Shown one piece after another: positions 43,151-51,588 of a stretch of 64,000 nucleotides of DNA; position 1 is the stretch's first letter, and every line of letters begins with the position of its first letter. The notes under the pieces were generated by a model. It was not told the origin of the DNA. It was given only the letters and a program-made list of their open reading frames with translations, and made no database searches. The stretch is from NCBI RefSeq assembly GCF_000718165.1, contig NZ_JOEY01000050.1:35498-99497 (forward strand), given 5' to 3'. A program made the translations under genes and the position numbers. The stretch comes from Streptomyces fulvoviolaceus (GTDB lineage Bacteria; Actinomycetota; Actinomycetes; Streptomycetales; Streptomycetaceae).

Positions 43151-44211
43151 GCTGCCTCCTTGCTTCCTGCAGCCGGCTTGTGGGCGGTGACCAGGGTGTG
43201 CGTACCGAGAAGCGGCTCGGCCGTACCGTCGGTGAAGCCCGCCTCCCGCAGCCACCCCCGGCAGTCCCCCACCCGGTACTCGGACCCGTCGGGGCTGACC
43301 AGCCGCATGTGCAGACTGCTCAGCAGCCGCTCCGGGTCGCTGCGGTCGTCGTCGATCATGCGGTCGTAGACGAGGACCGTGCCGCCGGGCCGCACCGCCT
43401 CGAAGACCCGGCCCAGCAGCTCGCGCCGCCGCCCGGTGTCGAAGCCGTGCAGGATGTGGCCGAGGACGACGACGTCGGCCGGCGGGACCGGGTCGGCGAA
43501 GAAGTCGCCGCCGGCGAAGGCGATCCGGTCGGCCAGGCCCAGGCCGCCGATGTGCTCGGTGAACAGCGGCCGGGTCCGCTCCAGGTCGAAGCAGGTGGCC
43601 TCGAGATGGGGGTGCGCCTGCACCAGCACGGCCGCGAGATTGCCACGCGCACCGCCCAGGTCGACGAACGAGGAGTGGCGGCCCCAGTCGAGACGCCGGG
43701 CGAGTTCCGCGCCCATCCGGTCGCTGTAGGCGTCGAGTCCGGCGAGGAACCGCTTCATCTTGGCGGGGTCCTTGTGCCGGTCCCCGACGAAGCCGCCCTT
43801 GTCGGGGTCGAGGTGCTGGGGCTCGCCGGAGCGCAGCGCCTCGGTGAGCCGGCCCCAGGTCCCGTACAGGGTCTCGTTGGTGAGCTCGACGAAACCGCCG
43901 AGGTACGAGGAGGAGTCCGGCACCAGATAGGTCTGCGCCAGCGGGGAGTTGCGGTAGCGGCCGCCCTCCGTGCGCTCCAGCAGCCCGAGTCCGACCAGCG
44001 CGTCCAGGAAGTCCGGGACCATCCGGTGGTGCAGCCCGGTACGCCGGGCCAGTTCGGCCGAGTCCGCGGGGCGGCCCTCGGCGAGCGCGCCGAACACACC
44101 GAGGGTCACGGCGCTGTGCAGCACTTTGGCGGCGCAGTCGGCGATGGTCAGCCGGATCAGCGGTCCGGGATCGACCGCCGGTGCCGTCTGCGGGTCTTCG
44201 GTCGTTGTCAC
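43147..44211 (-). CDS. O-methyltransferase (Methyltransf_2 family)
   Basis: The 354-residue protein has an N-terminal dimerisation winged helix (PLIRLTIADCAAKVLHSAVTLGVFGALAEG) and a C-terminal SAM domain with FVDLGGARGNLAAVLVQAHPHLEATCFDL and VVVLGHILHGFDTGRRRELL. Such enzymes methylate phenolic hydroxyls of polyketides. The GTG at 44211 follows GGAGG by 5 nt. It forms an operon with the FAD monooxygenase downstream. Confidence 0.93.
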   Translation of the reverse strand: MTTTEDPQTAPAVDPGPLIRLTIADCAAKVLHSAVTLGVFGALAEGRPADSAELARRTGLHHRMVPDFLDALVGLGLLERTEGGRYRNSPLAQTYLVPDSSSYLGGFVELTNETLYGTWGRLTEALRSGEPQHLDPDKGGFVGDRHKDPAKMKRFLAGLDAYSDRMGAELARRLDWGRHSSFVDLGGARGNLAAVLVQAHPHLEATCFDLERTRPLFTEHIGGLGLADRIAFAGGDFFADPVPPADVVVLGHILHGFDTGRRRELLGRVFEAVRPGGTVLVYDRMIDDDRSDPERLLSSLHMRLVSPDGSEYRVGDCRGWLREAGFTDGTAEPLLGTHTLVTAHKPAAGSKEAA

Positions 44212-44341
44212 ACGAGCCTCCTGGTCTGCCTCTGCCTGCGTTGTGTCTCCTACGGCTGTGCAGTGCCGACGATGTCCGCGAGCCGTCGATTCGGGCTCGA
44301 AGGGCGCTGAAGGAGGCAGGGTGCGGAGGCGGACGTACAAA

Positions 44342-44375
44342 AGAGCCGCCCTCCCCGTGCGGGAAGAGCGGCTCT
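44342..44375. terminator. terminator-like hairpin after the exporter gene
   Basis: AGAGCCGC (44342-44349) pairs with GCGGCTCT (44368-44375); an inner CCCGTGCGGG can also pair. It lies 20 nt beyond the exporter stop on the minus strand, and upstream of the O-methyltransferase start. Confidence 0.65.
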
Positions 44376-44394
44376 CGACGGACAAGGAGCGTGG

Positions 44395-45960
44395 TCAGCT
44401 CTCCTCGGCCGCGGCTTCGTGCCCCTGGTGGTCCCCGCCGCGCAGCGGGAGGTTCTTCATCGCCAGGGCGGCCAGCAGCCCCAGGACGAGGACCGGTACG
44501 GCGGTGAGGAAGACGGGGGTGAGGGCGGCGGCGTACGACTGCTCCACTGCGTGCCGCACGGGCTCGGTGAGTTTGTCGAGCGTCTCGGTCGAGGACAGCG
44601 CGTCGTGGTCGATGCCGCGCAGCGCGTCCGCGGGTGTCCGGTCGGCGATCTCCTCGGTGAGCCGGTTGTAGAAGATCGAGGCGAACAGCGAGATGCCCAC
44701 GGTGGTGCCGAGCTGGCGGGCGAAGGCCACGGTGGCGTGGACGGCGCCGATGTCGTCGCGGGGTGCGGTGTTCTGTGCCGCCATCGTGAGGACCTGCATG
44801 TTCAGGCCCGCCGCGATGCCGAAGACCAGCATGTAGGCGATGACGACGGTCCGGGACGTCCCGGTGTCCATGGTGGCGAGCAGCAGCGCCCCGACGATGC
44901 CGATGGCCATGCTGAGCACGGGGTACCACTTGTAGCGCCCGGTCTTGGTGATCGCCGCACCGCTGACCACGGAGGAGGCGACCAGGCCGAACATCATGGG
45001 CAGCAGCACCACACCGGACATGGTCGGGCTGGCTCCGGTCACCACCTGGATGTAGATCGCCAGGAAGTTGACCGAGCCGAGGAAGACGATGCCCGCCGCG
45101 ACGCTCACCAGCACGCTGACGCTGAAGGTGGAGTCACGGAAGAGGTGCAGCGGGATGACGGGTTCGGTGGTCCGGCGCTCGGCGCCGACGAACAGCACAG
45201 CGAGCAGCACCGCGCCCACGCCGAGCGCGAGGATCCGCCAGTCCAGCCAGTCGTACTTCACCCCGCCCCAGCTGGCGGCCAGGGTGAGCGCGACGATCGA
45301 GGCGCTGAGCAGCACGAAGCCGGTGTAGTCGATGTGCGCGGGCCGGTCGGCCCGGGGCAGGTGCAGACAGGTGGCGACCAGTGCCAGGATCACGATGCCC
45401 ACGGGCAGGTTGATCAGGAAGACCCAGTGCCAGCTGAGCAGGTCGGTGAGCGCACCGCCGACGGCGGGACCGGAGAGCGCGGCGAGGGCGAAGACGATGC
45501 CGAAGAGGTTGAAGTACTTGGCGGCTTCGCGCGGGTTGAACAGCTCCCCGATGATGGCGAGCACGGAGACGAACAGGCCGCCGGCCCCGATGCCCTGCAC
45601 GGTGCGGAACAGGATGAGCTGGTCCATCGACTGGGCCGCGCCGCTCAGCGCGGAGCCGACGAGGAACACCGTCACGGCGATCAGGAAGATCTTCTTGCGG
45701 CCGAAGAGGTCACCGAGCTTGCCGTAGACGGGCGTGGTGACGCTGGCGGCGATGATGTACGCGGTCGTCACCCAGGCGAACACGTCGAGACCGCCGAGGT
45801 CCCCGACGATGCGGGGCAGCGCGGTGGCGACGACCTGCGAGTCCAGCATGGCCAGGAAGACGGCCAGCAGACAGGCGGCGATGACGGGTTTGATCCGGGT
45901 CTGGGGTGCGGGACCGGCGGCGGTGAGCGGGCCGCCTGTCCCTGTGGTCCGGGAGGGCAC
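44395..45960 (-). CDS. MFS drug exporter, DHA2 (14-TM) family
   Basis: The 521-residue protein has 14 predicted helices and the marks of DHA2 exporters: LAVFLAMLDSQVVATALPRIVGDLGG in TM1, VTTPVYGKLGDLFGRKKIFL (motif A) and GPAVGGALTDLLSWHWVFLINLPVGI (motif C). It probably exports the polyketide and gives self-resistance. The GTG at 45960 has AAAGGCG ahead. Double hairpins separate it from the quinone oxidoreductase gene upstream, so it has its own promoter. Confidence 0.93.
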   Translation of the reverse strand: MPSRTTGTGGPLTAAGPAPQTRIKPVIAACLLAVFLAMLDSQVVATALPRIVGDLGGLDVFAWVTTAYIIAASVTTPVYGKLGDLFGRKKIFLIAVTVFLVGSALSGAAQSMDQLILFRTVQGIGAGGLFVSVLAIIGELFNPREAAKYFNLFGIVFALAALSGPAVGGALTDLLSWHWVFLINLPVGIVILALVATCLHLPRADRPAHIDYTGFVLLSASIVALTLAASWGGVKYDWLDWRILALGVGAVLLAVLFVGAERRTTEPVIPLHLFRDSTFSVSVLVSVAAGIVFLGSVNFLAIYIQVVTGASPTMSGVVLLPMMFGLVASSVVSGAAITKTGRYKWYPVLSMAIGIVGALLLATMDTGTSRTVVIAYMLVFGIAAGLNMQVLTMAAQNTAPRDDIGAVHATVAFARQLGTTVGISLFASIFYNRLTEEIADRTPADALRGIDHDALSSTETLDKLTEPVRHAVEQSYAAALTPVFLTAVPVLVLGLLAALAMKNLPLRGGDHQGHEAAAEES

Positions 45961-46066
45961 GGTGATTCGCCTTTCGGGCTGGATTGGGTGCCATCCCCGT
46001 CCCACCGGCCACGAGGGCCGGCGTCGTCTGCGGACGTGGGTCCGTCAGGGGATTGCTGTGGAGTTG

Positions 46067-46154
46067 CGCCGTACGGCACGAGTGCTTCTCGTGCGCCTCT
46101 CGTGCCGTACGGCGGGTGGCCGGTCACGTACGGGGGATGGCCGTGACCGGCCAC
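46067..46154. terminator. two adjacent perfect hairpins
   Basis: Hairpin 1 pairs 46067-46082 with 46099-46114 (16 bp). Hairpin 2 pairs 46116-46128 with 46142-46154 (13 bp). They lie between the stop of the quinone oxidoreductase (46189) and the exporter start (45960), both minus strand, so they most likely form a double terminator of the upstream gene. An attenuator role in the exporter leader is possible. Confidence 0.7.
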
Positions 46155-46188
46155 GTCGGTCGGGAGGCGGCCGGCCGCCGATCCCGTG

Positions 46189-47166
46189 TCAGGGGACGAG
46201 CACGACCTTGCCGAGCTGGGCGCGCGCCTCCATCAGTTCGTGCGCCTTGACCGCGTCCTCGATGCCGAGCCGCTCGTGCACGACCGGGCGCACCTTGCCG
46301 GTGGCGATCATGTCGAGCAGGTCGCGCTGACCGGCCGCGATGGCCTCGGGCTTGTTGTAGAGCATGGCGTACAGGGCGAATCCGGCCACGGTCTTCATCC
46401 GGCTGAGCATCAGCGGGTGGATGGGCTGGATGTCGCCGCTGGCCGAGCCGTAGAAGACCAGTCGGCCGAACTGGGCGGTGAGGGCGACGCTCTTGGTGAG
46501 GATGTCCCCGCCGACGGTCTCCAGGACGACGTCCACGCCCCGGCCGCCGGTCGCGGCCTTGACCTGGTCGTCCCAGTCCTCGTCGGTGTAGTTGACGGTG
46601 ACATCGGCACCGAGCTCGCGCACGAAGTCCAGCTTGGCCTGCGTGCTCGCGGTGGCGATCACCTTGCCGGCGCCCATCGCCTTGGCGATCTGCACGGCGA
46701 GGTGGCCGACGCCCCCGGAGGCGGCGTCGATCAGGATCGACTCGCCTGGCTGGAGCTGGCCGGCCTCCTTGATGGCGTGGTACGCGGTCTGGGCCGGGCT
46801 GGGCAGCAGGGTCGCCTCGGCGGCGTCCATGGTGTCCGGGATGGCGATGGCCCAGGCGGCGTCGGCGGTGACGTAGTCGGCGTAGGCGCTGTGGTCGACG
46901 TCGACGACGATGCGGTCCCCGACGCGGAGGGTGGTGACGCCCTCGCCGAGGGCCTCGACGACGCCGGCGACATCGCCGCCGGGGGCGCCGGGCAGGGTGG
47001 CGTGGCCGCCGATGGGGATGCCCTGGCGGCGCTGGACCTCGGCGAACGTGACGCCGACGGCTTCGGAGCGGATCAGCACTTCGCCCGGTCCGGGCTGCGG
47101 CTTCTCCGCCTCTTCGACACGCAGCACCGAGGGGGCCCCGTGCTCGTAGTGACGGACGATGCGCAT
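46189..47166 (-). CDS. NADPH:quinone oxidoreductase (MDR family)
   Basis: The 325-residue medium-chain reductase has GEVLIRSEAVGVTFAEVQRRQG, GGDVAGVVEALGEGV, the cofactor segment DAASGGVGHLAVQIAKAMGAGKVIATAST and a closing ARAQLGKVVLVP. There is no zinc-site Cys/His set, so it is of the QOR type, reducing quinones or enoyl groups. It is closely paralogous to 47306-48283. A clear promoter with a palindrome lies upstream (47255-47284). It may detoxify or tailor the quinone product. Confidence 0.92.
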   Translation of the reverse strand: MRIVRHYEHGAPSVLRVEEAEKPQPGPGEVLIRSEAVGVTFAEVQRRQGIPIGGHATLPGAPGGDVAGVVEALGEGVTTLRVGDRIVVDVDHSAYADYVTADAAWAIAIPDTMDAAEATLLPSPAQTAYHAIKEAGQLQPGESILIDAASGGVGHLAVQIAKAMGAGKVIATASTQAKLDFVRELGADVTVNYTDEDWDDQVKAATGGRGVDVVLETVGGDILTKSVALTAQFGRLVFYGSASGDIQPIHPLMLSRMKTVAGFALYAMLYNKPEAIAAGQRDLLDMIATGKVRPVVHERLGIEDAVKAHELMEARAQLGKVVLVP

Positions 47167-47254
47167 GGTGTTCTCCCAACTAGGAGGTGTTTTCGAGCCG
47201 CGGATGGTCGTCGCGGCTCCGCCCAGGGATCCGGGTTACGGGGTTACTGAGACA

Positions 47255-47284
47255 ATTACATGCTTAAATGCATGTGCTTGTCAA
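47255..47284 (-). promoter_or_regulatory. sigma70-like promoter with palindromic operator
   Basis: On the minus strand TTGACA (47279-47284) and TGTAAT (47255-47260) are 18 bp apart, near consensus for a housekeeping promoter. The spacer and -10 contain the palindrome ACATGC-TTAAAT-GCATGT (47258-47275), an obvious place for a repressor. The same words (TACATG, TGCAT) recur at 50972-50991 beside the MarR gene. It drives the quinone oxidoreductase at 46189-47166. Confidence 0.7.
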
Positions 47285-47305
47285 TGCGCATATCGATGAG
47301 GGGCG

Positions 47306-48283
47306 TCAGGGAACCAGTACCACACGTCCGAGCTGGGAGCGCGACTCCATCAGCTCGTGCGCGGCCGCCGCGTCCTTCAGCGGCAGCTCGGCGTGCACGA
47401 CGGGCCGGACCTTGCCGGACGACACCATGTCCAGCAGCTCGCGCGCGCCCGCGGCCATGACGTCCGGCCGGTTGCCCATCACGCCCCACATGCTGAAGCC
47501 CATGACGATGCGGTTGTCGAAGATGTCGCCGACCTCGATGGCCGGCAGCTCGCCGCCCGCCGCGCCGTACACCACCGTCCGCCCGAACTGGGCGGTGAGG
47601 TTCACGGACTTGGTGAGGACGTCCCCGCCGACGGTCTCCAGGGCTACGTCCACGCCCCGGCCGCCGGTCGCGGCCCGGACCTTCTCCTCCCAGCCGTCCT
47701 CGCTGTAGTCGACGGTGACGTCCGCGCCGAGCGAGGCGGCGAACGCCAGCTTCTGCGCGCCGCGGGCCGCCGCGATGATCTGGCCCGCGCCGAGCGCCTT
47801 GGCCATCTGGACCAGCAGATGGCCGATGCCGCCCGCCGCGGCGGTGATCAGCACGGACTCCCCGGGCTGCAGCTTCGCCGCCGTGGTGATCACGTGGTAG
47901 GCGGTCTGGCCGGGGATGGGCAGCGAGGTGGCCTGCCCGGCGTCGATCCCCTCGGGGACGGCGAACAGCCAGTCGGCGTTCGTGACGACGTACTCGGCGT
48001 ACCCGTCGACGGCGACACCGGTGACCACCCGGTCCCCGACGCGGACCTGGTCGACGCCCTCGCCGACCTGCTCGACCACGCCCGCCACGTCACCGCCCGG
48101 CGAGCCGGGAAGGGTGGCGGGACCGCCGACCGGGATGCCCTGCCGGCGCTGGCACTCGGCGAAGTTGACGCCGACCGCCTCGGTGCGGATCAGCACCTCG
48201 CCGGGGCCGAGGGCGGGCTTGTCGGCCTCTTCGACGTTCAGCACCGAAGGCGCGCCGAACTCGTGGTGCCGGACGATACGCAT
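47306..48283 (-). CDS. NADPH:quinone oxidoreductase (MDR family)
   Basis: The 325-residue paralogue of 46189-47166 has the same length and near-identical N- and C-termini (MRIVRHHEFGAPSVLNVEEADKP and SRSQLGRVVLVP). The NADPH site is TAAAGGIGHLLVQMAKALGAGQIIAAARG. It is probably a second quinone/enone reductase with altered specificity. It lies in line with the O-methyltransferase and FAD monooxygenase upstream (gaps 48 and 34 nt) and is likely read from their promoter near 50.95 kb. Confidence 0.92.
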   Translation of the reverse strand: MRIVRHHEFGAPSVLNVEEADKPALGPGEVLIRTEAVGVNFAECQRRQGIPVGGPATLPGSPGGDVAGVVEQVGEGVDQVRVGDRVVTGVAVDGYAEYVVTNADWLFAVPEGIDAGQATSLPIPGQTAYHVITTAAKLQPGESVLITAAAGGIGHLLVQMAKALGAGQIIAAARGAQKLAFAASLGADVTVDYSEDGWEEKVRAATGGRGVDVALETVGGDVLTKSVNLTAQFGRTVVYGAAGGELPAIEVGDIFDNRIVMGFSMWGVMGNRPDVMAAGARELLDMVSSGKVRPVVHAELPLKDAAAAHELMESRSQLGRVVLVP

Positions 48284-48331
48284 GGTTGTGCTCCTCTGTG
48301 TATTACAAGACTTGGTGTACGTGGGGGGGGA

Positions 48332-49345
48332 TCAGGCCGGTTCGAACTCGGCCAGCGAGCGCACCGGGCCCAGGGCGGTCACCCGGCGCAGGGCGAGCCC
48401 GGCCTCGGCCGCCAGCTCGCGCAGCTGCTCGGTGGTGCGCATCCGCCCGCCCAGATAGACGAGCATCCGCAGGTCCAGATCGGTCTGGTCGGTCTGCACG
48501 TCGAGCAGCCCTTCGAGGACCATGACCCGGCCGCCGGGTCGGACGGCCTCGGCGCAGCGCCGCAGGATCTCGGCCGCCCGCTCGTCGGGCCAGTTCAGCA
48601 GGACGTTGGAGAGCAGATACGCGTCGCCGCCGGCGGGCAGCGGATCGAAGAAGCTGCCGACCACCGCACGGCAGCGCTCCTGAAGTCCGGCGGCCGCGAA
48701 GTCCCGCTCGGCCGCCGCCGCGGGCCCGGCCAGATCGAGGAGCGTTCCCCTCGCCTCCGGGGCGGCGCCGACGACGGCCGCGAGCAGCTCGCCGCTGCCG
48801 CCGCCCACGTCGACGACATGCCGTACGGCCTTCCAGCCGCCCTGTGCGAGCAGCTCGGGGATCACCCACCGCATGCTCGCCGCCATCCGCCGGGCGAAGG
48901 ACTCCGCGAGCGCGCCGTCCGACTCGACGTCCGTCCAGAACTCCCGGCCGTACAGCGCGGAGTAGACGGGAGTGCCGGAGCGTACGGCGTCCAGCAGCCG
49001 GAACACCGCGACCTCGCCCCGGCCGGTCGGACCGTCCAGCCGGAGCCAGTCACGGCCCGAGCCGGGGACGTCGTCACGCAGCAGGCCGCCGAGCTCGGTC
49101 GGCTCGTAACCTCCGTCGGGGAGTGGGCGGTAGATGCCGGCGTTCACCAGGTGGCCGAGGAGCCGGCCCAGCGCGACGGGGTTCACGTCCGCCTCGCGGG
49201 CCAGCGACTCGACGCTGACCGCTCCGGCCGCCATGTGGTCCGAGAGTCCGAGCGTGGCGGCCACTCTGATCGCCATGGGGGTGATCAGATCGCTCTTCTT
49301 CAGTAGGTCCTGCGACCAGGGTGGGGTGGTGGGGGGACTGGTCAC
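48332..49345 (-). CDS. O-methyltransferase (Methyltransf_2 family)
   Basis: The 337-residue protein has the dimerisation domain (DLITPMAIRVAATLGLSDHMAAGAVSVESLAREADVNPVALGRLLGHLVNAGIY) and the SAM site HVVDVGGGSGELLAAVVGAAPEARGTLLDL, then LLSNVLLNWPDERAAEILRRCAEAVRPGGRVMVLE. It resembles antibiotic O-methyltransferases acting on phenols or hydroxy acids. It follows the FAD monooxygenase by 34 nt, so the two probably act in sequence. Confidence 0.93.
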   Translation of the reverse strand: MTSPPTTPPWSQDLLKKSDLITPMAIRVAATLGLSDHMAAGAVSVESLAREADVNPVALGRLLGHLVNAGIYRPLPDGGYEPTELGGLLRDDVPGSGRDWLRLDGPTGRGEVAVFRLLDAVRSGTPVYSALYGREFWTDVESDGALAESFARRMAASMRWVIPELLAQGGWKAVRHVVDVGGGSGELLAAVVGAAPEARGTLLDLAGPAAAAERDFAAAGLQERCRAVVGSFFDPLPAGGDAYLLSNVLLNWPDERAAEILRRCAEAVRPGGRVMVLEGLLDVQTDQTDLDLRMLVYLGGRMRTTEQLRELAAEAGLALRRVTALGPVRSLAEFEPA

Positions 49346-49379
49346 TTCGTCCTTTCGACAAGGGAGTTGGGGCCCGTCG

Positions 49380-50924
49380 TCAGACCGTGCCGAACCAGGT
49401 GGTGAGGGCGGTGGCCAGCGACTCCCGCTGCTCCGCCTCCGGCATGTCCCGGTCCGCGGCCCAGGCGACGTAGCCGTCGGGGCGGACCAGCAGACCGGCC
49501 AGCTCCGGCTCCTGGGCGCACTGCGCCCGGACGTGCTGGAGTCGTCCGGCCCAGCCGACGCCCGCGGCCCACTTCTCGTACACCTGGCCGATCTGCGAAC
49601 CGTCGGTCAGGTCGAGCAGCAGACCGGTGCCGCGCTTCAGGTACTTGGGGAGGGACTTGGCGCCCTCCTCGGTGGTCAGTTCCAGGTCGCGGGCGAAGTC
49701 GCCGAGCAGCCGGTGCTCGGGACCGTCGATCGCGTAGCGGACGGTGACGCCGCTGAGCATCTCGGCGAGGTGGCGGTTCACCTGTTCCTTGCGCATGAGG
49801 TCGGTGAAGAGCTCGCGCAGCGGGGTGACGTACGGGTCGGGGTTCATCAGCGCGATCTGCGCACGGGTGTTGGCCAGCACCTTGCGGGCCGGGGCCTGGC
49901 GCTCACGGTCGTAGCTGTCGAGCAGATCCTCGGGAGCCCAGCCGTGGACGCTCGCGGCGAGCTTCCAGCCGAGGTTGAAGGCGTCCTGGAGACCGAGGTT
50001 GACGCCCTGACCGCCCACCGGGAAGTGGGTGTGGGCGGCGTCGCCCGCGATCAGCAGCCGGCCCTCGCGGTAACGGTCGGCCTGGCAGGCGGAGTCGGTG
50101 AAGACGGAGAGCCAGCGCGGCGAGTGCGCTCCGAGGTCGCTGCCCCAGACCTCGCGCAGGCTCGCGGTCAGTTCGTCCAGGGTGAGCTCAGCGCCCGGCT
50201 CCCGGTCGGCCTGGAAGTCGAACGTGGACACCCGGTGGTAGGTGTCGTCCAGCGGCACGCAGAACAGCAGGCCGCGTTCGGTGCGCTCCATGCCCATGGG
50301 GGCGTTCTCGCGGTCGGCGAGGATCACGTCGCCGAGCCGGGCGGTGACCCGGCCGCCGGTGCCGGGGAAGTCGATGCCGGCCTCCCGGCGGACCAGGCTG
50401 CGCCCGCCGTCGCAGCCCACGGCGTACCGGGCGCGCAGGGTGTAGACGCCGTCGGGGCCGGTCACCTCGGCCTCGACGCCGTCGGCGTCCTGGCGTATGG
50501 CGGTGACTTCGTGGCCGCGTCGGATGTCGGCGCCGAACTCGGCGGCGCGCTCCTCGAGGAGCCGCTCGGTCCTGGTCTGCTCGGAGAGCAGGGCGTAGCC
50601 GTGGGCACTGTCGAGGGTGGAGAAGTCGACCCACTCGTCGAGCCCGGCGAAGTGGCCGTTGTTCCAGGAGCGGGCGCCCTCGCGGAACCGTTTGAGCAGG
50701 CCGCGCCGGTCGAGCGACTCGAGGGAGCGGGCGTGCAGGCCGAAGGCCTTGGAGTGCGGGGTGCGTTCGGGCAGCCGCTCCAGCACCACGGCCCGGACCC
50801 GGGAGATACGGAGCTCGGCGGCGAGCAGCATGCCGACGGGGCCGCCGCCGACGACGAGCACGTCGAAGTCGTAGGCGGGGTCGTAGTCGATCTGGAAGTC
50901 GCGGTCGGTCGTCTCGGTGGCCAT
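49380..50924 (-). CDS. class A FAD-dependent aromatic hydroxylase (PgaE/OxyS-like)
   Basis: The 514-residue enzyme has VLVVGGGPVGMLLAAELRISRVRAVVLERL, GCDGGRSLVRREAGIDFPGT and RLLIAGDAAHTHFPVGGQGVNLGLQDAFNLGWKLA (GD motif), with a C-terminal thioredoxin-like part (LLVRPDGYVAWA). It belongs to the subgroup of angucycline/tetracycline ring hydroxylases and differs from the other three FAD enzymes. It is divergent from the MarR gene across a 125-bp regulatory gap and heads the operon with O-methyltransferase and quinone reductase. Confidence 0.93.
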   Translation of the reverse strand: MATETTDRDFQIDYDPAYDFDVLVVGGGPVGMLLAAELRISRVRAVVLERLPERTPHSKAFGLHARSLESLDRRGLLKRFREGARSWNNGHFAGLDEWVDFSTLDSAHGYALLSEQTRTERLLEERAAEFGADIRRGHEVTAIRQDADGVEAEVTGPDGVYTLRARYAVGCDGGRSLVRREAGIDFPGTGGRVTARLGDVILADRENAPMGMERTERGLLFCVPLDDTYHRVSTFDFQADREPGAELTLDELTASLREVWGSDLGAHSPRWLSVFTDSACQADRYREGRLLIAGDAAHTHFPVGGQGVNLGLQDAFNLGWKLAASVHGWAPEDLLDSYDRERQAPARKVLANTRAQIALMNPDPYVTPLRELFTDLMRKEQVNRHLAEMLSGVTVRYAIDGPEHRLLGDFARDLELTTEEGAKSLPKYLKRGTGLLLDLTDGSQIGQVYEKWAAGVGWAGRLQHVRAQCAQEPELAGLLVRPDGYVAWAADRDMPEAEQRESLATALTTWFGTV

Positions 50925-51049
50925 GTGGGGCCCCTTCCTGAAGGAGTTCGAGGTATATGTTGGTGAGCAGGTACATGTTTTACGTCATGCATTGGATTGA
51001 GAGCATACAGATGCTCGTCTGCCGTAATCAACTCGCTTAGAATGCGGAC
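50925..51049. promoter_or_regulatory. divergent promoter/operator region of MarR and FAD hydroxylase
   Basis: The gap holds a near-palindrome TACATGTTTTACGTCATGCA (50972-50991) and a perfect GAGCAT-ACAG-ATGCTC (51001-51016). For MarR, TAGAAT (51038-51043) ends 7 nt before the ATG, so the transcript may be leaderless. For the hydroxylase, TTGATT and TATGCT lie 18 bp apart on the minus strand around the second palindrome. Both sites suit autorepression by the MarR protein. Confidence 0.6.
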
Positions 51050-51538
51050 ATGGAGACTTCGACTCAGCCCTCGCCGCAGGCAGTGGATCTGCTCGACGCG
51101 GTCGGCCCCGCCTTCTCCCGACTGCGGCGCGCCCAGGCGCTGAACGTCGAGAAGCAGGTGTCCCGCAAGGACATCACCAGGACCCTGGTGCTCAACATCG
51201 TCCAGGACGGTCCGGACGCGGAGGGCCAGGAGATCACCGTCGGGGTGGTGGGCGAGCGGCTGGCCGTCGACCCCTCCGTGGCGAGCCGGATGGTCTCCGA
51301 CTGCATCACCGCCGGCTATCTGATCCGCGCGGCCTCCCAGCGCGACGGCCGCCGCACGATCCTCCAGCTCACCCCGGAGGGCCACGAGACGCTCGCCCGC
51401 TTCCGCCGCCACCAGCGCGCGGCCTTCGAGCGCATCACCCAGGACTGGCCGGAGCAGGAGCGGCTCGAGTTCGCCCGCCTGCTCATCAAGTACGTCGACT
51501 CCGTGGGCGAGTTGCAGCAGGACCCGGGTTCCGCCTGA
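51050..51538 (+). CDS. MarR-family transcriptional regulator
   Basis: The 162-residue winged-helix regulator reads VEKQVSRKDITRTLVLNIVQDGP, then VGVVGERLAVDPSVASRMVSDCITAGYLIRAASQRDGRRTILQLTPEGHETL (recognition helix and wing), then a C-terminal dimer helix. MarR proteins repress divergent genes and release DNA on binding phenols or quinones, so a cluster intermediate is a likely ligand. It is divergent from the FAD hydroxylase operon and terminates at 51552-51580. Confidence 0.93.
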   Translation: METSTQPSPQAVDLLDAVGPAFSRLRRAQALNVEKQVSRKDITRTLVLNIVQDGPDAEGQEITVGVVGERLAVDPSVASRMVSDCITAGYLIRAASQRDGRRTILQLTPEGHETLARFRRHQRAAFERITQDWPEQERLEFARLLIKYVDSVGELQQDPGSA

Positions 51539-51551
51539 CCGGACGCGAAGC

Positions 51552-51580
51552 GGGCCCCGGCACACAGCCGGGGCCCTTTT
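51552..51580. terminator. bidirectional intrinsic terminator
   Basis: GGGCCCCGGC (51552-51561) pairs perfectly with 51567-51576 around ACACA and is followed by TTTT. It sits between the convergent MarR and FAD monooxygenase genes, ending both. Confidence 0.9.
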
Positions 51581-51588
51581 CCGCGTCC

